9,673 bases of DNA from the NCBI GenBank assembly GCA_937886455.1, contig CALGCU010000190.1:1-9673 (forward strand), read 5' to 3'. The DNA comes from an uncultured Bacteroidales bacterium. Its GTDB lineage: Bacteria > Bacteroidota > Bacteroidia > Bacteroidales > Paludibacteraceae. Below are positions 1-6,975 of the stretch, one piece after another (position 1 is the stretch's first letter; each line of letters opens with the position of its first letter). The position numbers and the translations under genes are program-made. Under the pieces are notes generated by a model. The model saw only the letters and a program-made list of their open reading frames with translations. It was not told the DNA's origin and made no database searches.

Positions 1-1392
1 TTTTTTAATTGACGCTTGTTCGATGATGGTGGGCGTGATGTGTTGGGTGTAAGCTGCCTCTGCGAACACGGCAAAATTAGAGAATATGAACCACTCTATA
101 CCAGCCGAGAATCGCATAGTGGGGACTACATGGTCAAAGTTTTCCATGACATAAGCATCCTGTTCTTCTGCAAAAGGCACCATATTTTTTACTGTGGCAA
201 TAGACACTCCGGGTTGAACACTGGCGAAAAAGTCCCACGCATGGAAATGAGGGTTTTGGTAGAACTTTCGGATGTTTGCCACCAAAGGCAGACGGTAGCC
301 TATACTGATTCCTATCTCGTTGTACCACACCTCACCTGTACGTACATTCGTTCCTTTTACTTGCAATGAGTCATAGGTGTTGCTATGCGTATCATAGGTG
401 ATGTAAGAAAAGAGTCCATAGTTTTTATGTTGGCGCCAACCTAATCTCATCGCCGAATTAAAGGTAGCACTCTCTACTCCACCCGGATTGAATCCCACTC
501 CAAGCACGGTGGGCAAATCAAGTGCATCAAAGAAGTCGCCAAAAGTATATTTATCCTTCACTACCACCGTATCAGCCGATGGTGCTACGAGTTGTGAAGT
601 GAGTGTATCTGCGACCATTTGCAGCGTATCTTCCATCAGTTTTATTTCCTCAGCTTGTTGTAGTTCCTCCAGTGCTTGTTTAGATTCTTCAGCTCGTGTT
701 TGTAGAAGTTCATCCTCCGGATTAAGCTTAGCAGCCCCCTCATAAAATTCATGTGCAATAGACATCAAGTGTGCATTAGAGGCATCAGAAGCCACTCCGT
801 CACCTCTGTGTTTGAGCACACGGGCATAGTGTTGTTGATTAGAGCGAATCTCTCCAGAGTCAGTGAGACAATTCAAAGCCGTCGCATAACAGCGATAGGC
901 TTCTTGCGGTTCATTGCGATTAGCAGCCACCAGTCCGTTTTCTTCTGCTATCTTAATAAGGTCGGTTTGTGCTTCACTCAGATTGCCTGCATAATACTTA
1001 ATTCCGGGATGCCAGCTCCATCCCTCGCCTTCAAGAGGAAGGTCTAAGGTGGCCAACGCATCATAGGCTTGTGCGAGGAGTTTTACCAACTCATAGCGTC
1101 GTTGCGCTTCTTCCAAAGTGTTAGCAAAAGCGATTTGTTCCAGTTCATCCTGTATGGCTTGTTCAGCCTTTTCAAAATCTTTTCTTAGGAAATTGATTGC
1201 CAATTTATGTTTTGGATTACGTTTGATTAATTCCACAGCCGGCATGGTGGCCTTCATGGGCGTTTTACCATAACGCAGTTGTGTGAATTCAAGCACCAAT
1301 GCAGCAGAGGTACGTTCATCCCTTTGCGCCTGAACAGGCCAAGCCAAGAAGCAAGACAGCAACAGCAATAAGAGGGAGTAGAATCTATTCAT
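1..1392 (-). CDS. Outer-membrane beta-barrel protein with N-terminal TPR-like helical region (3' end cut off)
   Basis: An open frame runs from the ATG at 1392 to the window edge with no stop, giving 464 residues; the C-terminus is missing. Residues 1-22 form a signal peptide (Arg at 3, six Leu at 7-12, cleavage likely after VQA at 20-22). Cys14 follows LLS and loosely resembles a lipobox, but the hydrophobic core continues past it, so I prefer ordinary signal peptidase. Residues 25-250 are mostly helical and TPR-like (for example AHEFYEGAAKLNPEDELL at 213-230), ending in a Glu/Gln-rich, possibly coiled-coil stretch at 234-255. A short linker (255-285) follows. From about 293 the pattern changes to alternating amphipathic strands rich in Gly and aromatics (VLGVGFNPGG, FNSAMRLGWR, EIGISIGYRL, TMRFSAGIEWF), typical of an outer-membrane barrel. 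I infer a periplasmic helical domain tethered to a barrel. No specific family or substrate is recognised. It lies 94 bases downstream of the transporter gene and may have its own weak promoter. Confidence 0.8.
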   Translation of the reverse strand, partial: MNRFYSLLLLLLSCFLAWPVQAQRDERTSAALVLEFTQLRYGKTPMKATMPAVELIKRNPKHKLAINFLRKDFEKAEQAIQDELEQIAFANTLEEAQRRYELVKLLAQAYDALATLDLPLEGEGWSWHPGIKYYAGNLSEAQTDLIKIAEENGLVAANRNEPQEAYRCYATALNCLTDSGEIRSNQQHYARVLKHRGDGVASDASNAHLMSIAHEFYEGAAKLNPEDELLQTRAEESKQALEELQQAEEIKLMEDTLQMVADTLTSQLVAPSADTVVVKDKYTFGDFFDALDLPTVLGVGFNPGGVESATFNSAMRLGWRQHKNYGLFSYITYDTHSNTYDSLQVKGTNVRTGEVWYNEIGISIGYRLPLVANIRKFYQNPHFHAWDFFASVQPGVSIATVKNMVPFAEEQDAYVMENFDHVVPTMRFSAGIEWFIFSNFAVFAEAAYTQHITPTIIEQASIKK

Positions 1393-1407
1393 AAGCTATT
1401 TCGTTTG

Positions 1408-1439
1408 AAAAATTAAAACACACTATTTATTACACAATT
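1408..1439 (-). promoter_or_regulatory. Weak candidate promoter for the left-edge barrel gene
   Basis: On the minus strand, TAATTTTT at 1408-1415 matches the Bacteroidota -7 consensus TAnnTTTG in seven of eight positions (the last base differs). An ATTG lies about 19-20 bases upstream, near 1435-1438, in place of TTTG. It would leave a leader of about 10 bases before the ATG at 1392. The 94-base gap (1393-1486) also holds no convincing terminator for the upstream truA-transporter unit, so read-through is an equally good explanation. Confidence 0.3.
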
Positions 1440-1486
1440 AATAACGTAGAATCTTGTGAGATATTGCCTTTTGAGGACATGCACAC

Positions 1487-2389
1487 TCAGACTTGAAAGG
1501 TGGCATACAACAAGCAACAAATACCTCCCAAAACTCCTAATAGGCACAAAGCCTTTAAGCGAGGATTATTGTCATGCAAGACCAGTGCCCCATAAAGGAA
1601 AGGTACAATCACCCCTGCTCTTCTGACCGAGGAGAGCACAGAGATTAAGGAATCGGGCAATGCCAAAGCATAGAAGTAAACATAATCCGACAGAACCAAG
1701 AAGACTGAGATTGCCAACAATGCCGGTGTCCATCGGAAAGGAGCCTTTTCCTTCTCTTTTTTTCGCCACACAACCCATATCACCAACATCATCACCGCTT
1801 GGTAGAGCACATAATATGCTTGTACCGCCATACGCGGTACTTGTCGCATGAGATATTTATCATACAATCCACTCACCGCACCCAAGAATGTAGCCACAAG
1901 CAGACAATATATCCACTTGTTATGTACAAAGGAAATACCCTCTTTACGTCCCACCAAAGAAAACATCATAAACGAGACCAAGATAAGCAACACCCCCACC
2001 CACTGCCAAGGCGAGAGACGTTCAGCAAAGATGAGCAGTGCCCCTAATAGCGTCCATGCCGGTCGTGTAGCATTGACCGGTGCAACAATAGTGAGAGGAA
2101 GATGTTTCATGGACATATAAGCAAACACCCATGAAAGAAGTACAATCACCGCTTTGATGCATATCAATACATGAGCACGCAGCCCAACAGGCGGGACGTA
2201 GAACATAGAATCGTTTATTCCTTCTATTTGTAGGGATGAGAGAATCCAGCATGGAGACAACAAGAGCGCACATCCCACCACAGAAAAGCAGAGAACCGAG
2301 ATAACCGCATTGTGGGTGAGTGCGAGTTTCTTTGAGATGTCATAACAGCCCAAGAACAGTGCAGATAAAAGTCCAAACAACAACCACAT
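1487..2389 (-). CDS. EamA/DMT-family inner-membrane transporter
   Basis: This 300-residue protein is almost entirely hydrophobic, with about ten predicted membrane helices in two five-helix halves (roughly 1-18, 28-50, 72-93, 98-121, 126-146, then 157-176, 188-208, 222-242, 247-270, 277-298). That is the layout of the EamA branch of the drug/metabolite transporter superfamily. Residues 119-126 (LIFAERLS) match the helix 4 end of the first EamA repeat, where the family often has GERLS. A basic cytoplasmic loop (RKKEKEK) sits at 209-215, as expected between helices. The substrate cannot be told; members export amino acids or metabolites, or import sugars and nucleosides. The start ATG at 2389 is 36 bases after the truA stop, with no TAnnTTTG box between them, so I infer co-transcription from the truA promoter. 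Confidence 0.88.
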   Translation of the reverse strand: MWLLFGLLSALFLGCYDISKKLALTHNAVISVLCFSVVGCALLLSPCWILSSLQIEGINDSMFYVPPVGLRAHVLICIKAVIVLLSWVFAYMSMKHLPLTIVAPVNATRPAWTLLGALLIFAERLSPWQWVGVLLILVSFMMFSLVGRKEGISFVHNKWIYCLLVATFLGAVSGLYDKYLMRQVPRMAVQAYYVLYQAVMMLVIWVVWRKKEKEKAPFRWTPALLAISVFLVLSDYVYFYALALPDSLISVLSSVRRAGVIVPFLYGALVLHDNNPRLKALCLLGVLGGICCLLYATFQV

Positions 2390-2425
2390 AATACCCTATA
2401 CACAATTTTAGATTACACTTTTTTA

Positions 2426-3175
2426 TTACATCCAAATGTCATCCGGATAGCGCACATCCACCAAGTATAATCCCTCAGCAGGTGCAGATGTGCCCGCAGC
2501 ACAACGATCTTTCCGTTCAATGATTTGACAAAATTGCTGCACCGAAATCGTTCCTTTACCCACCATCCATAGCGTTCCCACAATAGCCCTCACCATGTTG
2601 CGCAAGAATCGGTCAGCCTCAATCACAAAACACAGATAGCCATTTCTATTCTGCCATTCAGCAGCAAAGATTTTGCAATTATTCGTTTTAACATCCGTAT
2701 GCAGTTTACTAAAACTTGTAAAATCACTATAAGAATGCAAACAACGAGCAGCCTCATTCATTCTTTGATAATCCATAGCAGCAGGCACTCTCACAGCCAG
2801 TTCCTTCATGAAAGGATCTTTGCTTTCGGTTACCCAATATTCATAACGTCTTGACAAAGCAGAGAAACGAGCATGCGCGTCAGGGCGTACCCGACGAATG
2901 CGTTGCACAGCCACATCATGAGTCAAGAGGCTATTGAGTTTTTTCACCAATACACCTTCCTCCCATTCCAACACTTCCACATCAAAATGAGCCACCATAC
3001 ACTTAGCATGTACACCAGCATCCGTACGTCCAGCTCCTACTACACTAATAGATTTTCTCAAGACAGTGGAGAGAGCTTCTTCCAGAACTTGTTGCACAGA
3101 CACTCCGTTGGGTTGTCGTTGCCAGCCATGAAAAGATGTACCTTTATAGGAAAGAAAAATAAAATAACGTTGCAT
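2426..3175 (-). CDS. truA: tRNA pseudouridine(38-40) synthase TruA
   Basis: TruA converts uridines 38-40 in the anticodon arm of many tRNAs to pseudouridine in the cytoplasm. The catalytic motif AGRTDAGVHA is at residues 48-57, with the nucleophilic Asp52. The N-terminus RYFIFLSYKGTSFHGWQ, the RRYEYW motif (109-114), the FLRNMVR helix and the C-terminal GTSAPAEGLYL segment are all family landmarks. I chose the ATG at 3175, giving 249 residues, because the family usually begins with M-x-R-Y close to this strand. Three codons further upstream there is only a TTG (3184), which would add little. The length is normal for TruA. A TAnnTTTG promoter lies 40 bases upstream and a transporter gene follows after 36 bases, so the two probably form one short operon. 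The tRNA-Asp gene just upstream is separated by an intrinsic terminator. Confidence 0.96.
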   Translation of the reverse strand: MQRYFIFLSYKGTSFHGWQRQPNGVSVQQVLEEALSTVLRKSISVVGAGRTDAGVHAKCMVAHFDVEVLEWEEGVLVKKLNSLLTHDVAVQRIRRVRPDAHARFSALSRRYEYWVTESKDPFMKELAVRVPAAMDYQRMNEAARCLHSYSDFTSFSKLHTDVKTNNCKIFAAEWQNRNGYLCFVIEADRFLRNMVRAIVGTLWMVGKGTISVQQFCQIIERKDRCAAGTSAPAEGLYLVDVRYPDDIWM

Positions 3176-3215
3176 ATAACACAAGGTAGATTATAGGTCA
3201 ACTTCTAAACAGTTG

Positions 3216-3247
3216 CAAAGGTAACATTTTATATGCATATACTCTAA
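3216..3247 (-). promoter_or_regulatory. Promoter of the truA-transporter unit
   Basis: On the minus strand, TACCTTTG at 3216-3223 is an exact match to the Bacteroidota -7 box TAnnTTTG. Exactly 20 bases upstream is TTAG (3244-3247), one base away from the TTTG -33 box. Transcription would start near 3210 and leave a leader of about 35 bases before the ATG at 3175. It lies just downstream of the tRNA terminator, so it restarts transcription after that unit. Confidence 0.7.
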
Positions 3248-3273
3248 CTGAAAGTATTTATACAAATATATAT

Positions 3274-3305
3274 AAAAAAAAGAAGTCTTGACACTCAAGA
3301 CTTCT
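3274..3305 (-). terminator. Intrinsic terminator of the tRNA-Asp gene
   Basis: Read on the minus strand, an 11-base-pair perfect stem (arms 3295-3305 and 3281-3291) closes a 3-base GTG loop and is followed directly by a run of eight T (3274-3281, the last overlapping the stem). It begins one base after the end of the mature tRNA, so 3' trimming would have to work right at the hairpin base. The opposite strand has no T-run after the hairpin, so it works in one direction only. Confidence 0.92.
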
Positions 3306-3306
3306 G

Positions 3307-3380
3307 CGGTGCGGACGGGACTCGAACCCGCGACCCCCGGCGTGACAGGCCGATATTCTAACCAGCTGAACTACCGCACC
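3307..3380 (-). tRNA. tRNA-Asp (anticodon GTC)
   Basis: On the minus strand this 74-base stretch folds into a standard cloverleaf. The acceptor stem has seven perfect pairs (GGTGCGG with CCGCACC). The D arm is AGCTGGTTA. The anticodon loop is CTGTCAC with anticodon GTC at plus positions 3344-3346. The variable region is short, and the T loop is TTCGAGT. The anticodon and T stems each contain one G-U wobble pair at one end. The discriminator base is G73, as expected for tRNA-Asp. CCA is not encoded (the next bases are CAG), so the tail must be added by the CCA-adding enzyme. The gene has its own promoter upstream and terminator downstream, making it a single-gene transcription unit. Confidence 0.97.
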
Positions 3381-3409
3381 AATTAGGGTTACTTTGTTCA
3401 AAAGCGGTG

Positions 3410-3441
3410 CAAAGATATGACATTTATTTGAAACAACCAAA
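3410..3441 (-). promoter_or_regulatory. Promoter of tRNA-Asp
   Basis: On the minus strand, TTTG at 3438-3441 and TATCTTTG at 3410-3417 are separated by exactly 20 bases, a perfect match to the Bacteroidota housekeeping promoter (-33 TTTG, -7 TAnnTTTG). Transcription would start around 3404, leaving a 5' leader of about 24 bases to be removed by RNase P. Confidence 0.85.
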
Positions 3442-3617
3442 TTATTTAGAAAAAAAAATATATTTTTCTGAAGAGAAATTTTCCAACAAGAAGTTTCAAT
3501 GCGAAGTGTAATATTCCCATTAAAGATTTATCAAGAAGAATCATCAGAGCTATGTATATACAAGAACTCGATGATTATCAACTTTGTATATTTATTTACA
3601 CAAGATAGAAGGTAGTG
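3442..3617 (+). other. AT-rich divergent intergenic region between tRNA-Asp and ribF
   Basis: This stretch separates the leftward tRNA promoter from the rightward ribF promoter. It opens with an A/T run (3449-3467) containing a 7-base inverted pair, AGAAAAA (3448-3454) and TTTTTCT (3463-3469). That could be curved DNA or an UP-like element rather than a terminator. A 38-codon ATG frame (3499-3615) has no resemblance I recognise and no promoter placed for it. No FMN riboswitch signature is visible before ribF. Confidence 0.5.
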
Positions 3618-3625
3618 TATATTTG
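3618..3625 (+). promoter_or_regulatory. ribF: Upstream candidate -7 box for ribF
   Basis: TATATTTG is an exact TAnnTTTG match. With it, transcription would begin near 3631 and leave a leader of about 28 bases before the ATG at 3659. The -33 region 19-20 bases upstream (TTTA/ATTT around 3594-3598) is a poor match, so this box is weaker than the one that follows. Its last four bases also serve as the -33 TTTG of the downstream promoter, so the two would overlap. Confidence 0.4.
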
Positions 3626-3653
3626 CAGGATTATGCAAGAAGATTTATCTTTG
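3622..3653 (+). promoter_or_regulatory. ribF: Promoter of ribF, placed directly against the start codon
   Basis: TTTG at 3622-3625, a 20-base spacer and TATCTTTG at 3646-3653 match the Bacteroidota promoter perfectly. The -7 box ends only 5 bases before the ATG at 3659, so transcription would start at or within a few bases of the start codon. That predicts a leaderless or nearly leaderless mRNA. The alternative is that the box at 3618-3625 is the one used. Confidence 0.65.
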
Positions 3654-3658
3654 CAGAC

Positions 3659-4870
3659 ATGCAAATAGAAGACGTCCGCAATCTCATTCTCAGTTATCCT
3701 TACGTTGTAGAACGACACCTTAAGGGCAAGGGTTATACCTATGTATTTCAAGGTATTCCATTTGCTACCATTCACACCCAATCGGACGACATTTACATCA
3801 GTTTTATCCTCAAGGAGTCCACGTTTTTTTCAGATTCCATAGCATACGCCCCTATTAAGCGCACTTCACAACGCAGGCGGCACAACACCTACATTGCTTT
3901 GAACGGATGTGATGTTACCCTATTAAGAGAATTAACTACTGAAGCTTTTCATCAAGCTTCCAGTCGGGTACCTCGTATTCATCATCCCGCCTATGCCGCC
4001 ACTATTGGTTTTTTTGACGGTGTACACAAAGGTCATCAGTTTTTGTTGGAAGAATTAAAACAAATAGCCAAAGAACGCGGTTTACGCACGATGGTTATTA
4101 CCTTTGACCCATCTCCGTTTAGCATTTTACATCCAGAGAGATGTCATCAAACACTCACATCCACCATAGAGAAAGAGCGTCTTATCTATGATTTAGGAAT
4201 AGACGAAGTGTATATACTTCGTTTGGACAAAGAACGATTAGGCATGAATGCCTTTGACTTCATGCGCAACATATTAAAGCGGCAGCTCAACATTAAAGCC
4301 TTGTTATTAGGACATGACCACACCTTTGGGAGCGACCGTCCCACTTCCCGTCAGGTGTTTAATGCCTATGGCAAGCAACTCAAGATGGAGATATTTCACT
4401 GCTCACCTTACCTTGAAGATGACATACGCATCAGTTCTTCATGTATCAAACAATGCGTGCGAGAAGGCAAGATAGCAGAGGCCTGCAAGATGATGGGTCA
4501 CCCTCACCATTTAACCGGTGTGGTTACCACAGGTCAACAAATTGGCAGGAAGTTAGGCTTTCCCACAGCCAATCTCACAATAGCGTCTCAGAAGTTACTT
4601 CCTCCCAATGGCGTATATGCCGTGCGTGTTGGTCATCAAGACAAGCAATACAAGGGGATTCTTAATATTGGAATACGTCCTACTATAGGAACGGCACAAG
4701 CAAGGACAATAGAAGTGCACTTATTAGACTTTAAGGGCAATTTATACGATCATCAAGTTAGGATAGACTTTGTGGAGCGTCTTCGAGATGAGCAACAATT
4801 TAAATCCCTTCGTGCCCTCCAGCAGCAGATACAAGCAGACAAGATAAAAGCCTTAGAAGTATTATCATAG
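3659..4870 (+). CDS. ribF: Bifunctional riboflavin kinase/FAD synthetase with N-terminal MmcQ/YjbR-like domain
   Basis: RibF phosphorylates riboflavin to FMN and adenylates FMN to FAD in the cytoplasm. The FAD synthetase half (about residues 110-275) shows GFFDGVHKGH at 117-126 with the nucleotide-binding HKGH, then LLLGHDHTFGSDR (215-227) and RISSSCIKQ (257-265). The riboflavin kinase half (about 284-403) shows GRKLGFPTAN (296-305), PNGVYAV, NIGIRPTIG and IEVHLLDFKGNLY. At 403 residues it is about 100 longer than usual. The extra part (1-105) has the order of an MmcQ/YjbR (DUF419) domain: an N-terminal IEDVRNLILSYP helix, a central strand YISFIL, the segment RRRHNTYIALNG, then a last helix LLRELTTEAF. 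The conserved Trp after His in that family is Asn here, so the assignment is an inference. ATG 3659 is the first ATG; the frame stays open upstream, but only a TTG (3584) is available there. It converges on dnaG with a 62-base gap. Confidence 0.95.
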   Translation: MQIEDVRNLILSYPYVVERHLKGKGYTYVFQGIPFATIHTQSDDIYISFILKESTFFSDSIAYAPIKRTSQRRRHNTYIALNGCDVTLLRELTTEAFHQASSRVPRIHHPAYAATIGFFDGVHKGHQFLLEELKQIAKERGLRTMVITFDPSPFSILHPERCHQTLTSTIEKERLIYDLGIDEVYILRLDKERLGMNAFDFMRNILKRQLNIKALLLGHDHTFGSDRPTSRQVFNAYGKQLKMEIFHCSPYLEDDIRISSSCIKQCVREGKIAEACKMMGHPHHLTGVVTTGQQIGRKLGFPTANLTIASQKLLPPNGVYAVRVGHQDKQYKGILNIGIRPTIGTAQARTIEVHLLDFKGNLYDHQVRIDFVERLRDEQQFKSLRALQQQIQADKIKALEVLS

Positions 4871-4932
4871 TTTATTGCACATCTCTTTATTCATTTCCAC
4901 CTCAGAGATAGTTCATTCACTTTTTGAATGTA

Positions 4933-6975
4933 TTACAACTTCACTACTACCCTTCCTTCCAGAGGTCCGTCGTGTTTAGAGAGTTCACGCTGTTTCCCCA
5001 CCAGGAATTGGTGTAGTCTCATTTTTTCCATTAGCAAATCCTGATTCTTTTGTTCCTCTGCCCTTTGAATGTCCAACAAAGTTTCTTTGATGCGTATTTT
5101 CAATAAAGTTGCCTTGAACTCATAGAGTAAATGAGGTACCAGATATTCCAATCTATCAGCATCAGAAGGAGGTGGTACTTCCTCCATTTTTGCATTTTCC
5201 GATACTTTTCTTTTGAAGTGAATCTTGCTCAATATATATTTATCCGTTATGAGTCCGACCGCCAGTTGACTTAATGCAACATCCTGATGAAACTTAAAGA
5301 AGTTTTCCGGATTAAAATTCTCCTCATCTTTATATTGCGTGTATTGTTGGATAAAAAGATTGTAGAGAGGATTTTCAAAATTGATGTTATCACTTACAAG
5401 TTCTTGCACAATATACTCTCCCACAGTGATGTACTCATTCGGATTTTCCGGGTCTTGATATAGAGGTTTCGTTCCATGTAATGCCATCATCTTGAGCAGT
5501 TCACGGATTTGATTATCCATTACCCTATCCCTAATTTTCTCAGCCACATCCGGTTGATGTTGAGGAGTAGGTTGTGGCAGTAAAGATTCTTCAATCTCGG
5601 GCGTTTCAGTATTTGTCTGTGAATTTGTTTCATCAGAATGTGTTTTTCCACCCTGATTTCGTTCTTTCGTAATCCTATCGCGTTCCTTCACCACCTCTAA
5701 TTGAAGGATTTTCTCCTCCATTTCCAGTATTGTCGCACTATTTTTGACATAGACTTGACGAGCGATATTATCCGGTATGAGTGCGATATTATGCACCACC
5801 TCACGAATCAGCGCAATCTTTTTTACAGGATCATTCCCCGCCTCGTTCATCAGAAGATTCGCTTGAAAGCGTATAAAGTCCACTTGGTTACGTTCGACAT
5901 AATCCAAGAAATAGTCGGCATTGTGTTTTCGAGAGAAAGAGTCAGGGTCATCACCATCCGGCAGGAGCAATACTTTTACATTCAGTCCCTCTTTCAGACA
6001 GAGAGGAATTCCCCTTAGTGCTGCTTTAATTCCCGCATTATCACCGTCATACAACACAGTGACATTCGAAGTGAAACGACGTATGAGATGAATCTGTTCT
6101 ATTGTGAGGGCAGTACCAGATGAACTCACCACATTGCTTATTCCCGCTTGGTGCATAGAAAGCACATCCGTGTATCCCTCCACCAAGTAACATCTATCCT
6201 TCTTAGTAATCTCATTCTTTGCAAAATAAATTCCATAGAGTTCATTGCTCTTATGATAGATTTCCGATTCGGGTGAATTGACATATTTAGCCGTCCTGTC
6301 ATTCGTTTTCAAGACACGTCCACCAAAAGCCACCACTTTACCCGTGATTGTGTGAACCGGGAAAATTACCCTTCCACGGAATCTGTCAATCATTTTGCCT
6401 TTATCAGACATATATGACAATCCCGTTTTTTCCAGATATTCTTGTTTGTAACCTTTAGCCTTTGCTGCCACAGCCAAAGCATCCCACGCTTCAAGACTAT
6501 ATCCCAATCCAAACTTTTCGATGATATCATCCCGAAAACCACGTTCTTTGAAGTAAGATAGCCCGACACTTCTTCCCTCCGGATTATTCCATAATATATC
6601 AGCAAAGTACTTTTGTGCAAAATCATTCAGCACAAACATACTTTCCCTATCATTTTGCACAGCAATCTCTTCCGGTGTCAGTTCTTTTTCTTTAACTTCA
6701 ATATTGTATTTTTTCGCCAACAGTTTGAGTGCTTCCGGGTATGTAACATTTTCAATCTTCATGATGAAATGCACTGCACTTCCTGCCTCGCCACATCCAA
6801 AGCACTTAAAAATCCCCCTAGTCGGAGAGACAGTAAAAGAGCCTGTTTTTTCATTATGGAATGGGCATAGTCCTATCAGATTAACCCCTCTTTTACGCAA
6901 AGGGATATAATCAGCAACCACTTCCTCTATCCTCGCCACATCCATGATGCGTGCCACTGTAGCCTTATCAATCAT
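4933..6975 (-). CDS. dnaG: DNA primase DnaG
   Basis: DnaG makes the RNA primers for replication. The 680-residue protein starts with the typical MIDKATVARIMD. The CHC2 zinc-binding domain has C37-x2-H40 and C58-x2-C61. The RNA polymerase core carries RFRGRVIFPV (198-207), FGGR (217-220) and the segment ending ELYG (245-248). The Toprim part has EGYTD with Glu266, LYDGDNAG with Asp310 and Asp312, and DGDDPDSF (340-347), so the metal-binding acidic residues are intact. Residues 437-478 form a polar Asn/Gln/Thr/Pro-rich linker, after which 479-680 is a helical domain where DnaB helicase binding is expected; this end is poorly conserved. It is about 100 residues longer than the E. coli enzyme, mostly in the linker and C-terminal part. 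The ATG lies 8 bases after the stop of the TonB-receptor gene and I see no TAnnTTTG box near it, so co-transcription is likely. Confidence 0.97.
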   Translation of the reverse strand: MIDKATVARIMDVARIEEVVADYIPLRKRGVNLIGLCPFHNEKTGSFTVSPTRGIFKCFGCGEAGSAVHFIMKIENVTYPEALKLLAKKYNIEVKEKELTPEEIAVQNDRESMFVLNDFAQKYFADILWNNPEGRSVGLSYFKERGFRDDIIEKFGLGYSLEAWDALAVAAKAKGYKQEYLEKTGLSYMSDKGKMIDRFRGRVIFPVHTITGKVVAFGGRVLKTNDRTAKYVNSPESEIYHKSNELYGIYFAKNEITKKDRCYLVEGYTDVLSMHQAGISNVVSSSGTALTIEQIHLIRRFTSNVTVLYDGDNAGIKAALRGIPLCLKEGLNVKVLLLPDGDDPDSFSRKHNADYFLDYVERNQVDFIRFQANLLMNEAGNDPVKKIALIREVVHNIALIPDNIARQVYVKNSATILEMEEKILQLEVVKERDRITKERNQGGKTHSDETNSQTNTETPEIEESLLPQPTPQHQPDVAEKIRDRVMDNQIRELLKMMALHGTKPLYQDPENPNEYITVGEYIVQELVSDNINFENPLYNLFIQQYTQYKDEENFNPENFFKFHQDVALSQLAVGLITDKYILSKIHFKRKVSENAKMEEVPPPSDADRLEYLVPHLLYEFKATLLKIRIKETLLDIQRAEEQKNQDLLMEKMRLHQFLVGKQRELSKHDGPLEGRVVVKL

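Noticed and set aside
16..1047. Several plus-strand frames (16-369, 488-745, 751-1047) at the left edge
   Set aside because: All are antisense to the continuous minus-strand open frame with a signal peptide and coherent protein composition from 1392 to the edge.
1451..1462. Small palindrome ATCT-TGTG-AGAT downstream of the transporter gene
   Set aside because: A four-base-pair stem without a T-run is too weak to call a terminator or operator.
3258..3440. A 60-codon minus-strand frame with the string GGRGFESRP
   Set aside because: It is the translation of the tRNA-Asp gene in its own strand; this peptide pattern is a well-known artefact of tRNA T-arm sequence.
3499..3615. A 38-codon plus-strand frame starting at ATG 3499 in the tRNA-ribF intergenic region
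   Set aside because: No recognisable similarity, no well-placed promoter and an AT-driven composition; it ends before ribF and overlaps the ribF promoter region.
3442..3658. An FMN riboswitch before ribF
   Set aside because: The conserved FMN element boxes are not present, and the likely leader is far too short to hold one.
3584..3658. Extension of RibF upstream to the TTG at 3584
   Set aside because: These 25 codons contain the promoter boxes and no ATG, and the MmcQ/YjbR-like similarity begins at the ATG at 3659.
4871..4932. Possible terminator hairpins between the convergent ribF and dnaG ends (CATTCA/TGAATG at 4914-4930; ATCTCT/AGAGAT at 4881-4909)
   Set aside because: Stems are only six base pairs, AT-rich, and neither is followed by a proper T-run on either strand, so no terminator is claimed.
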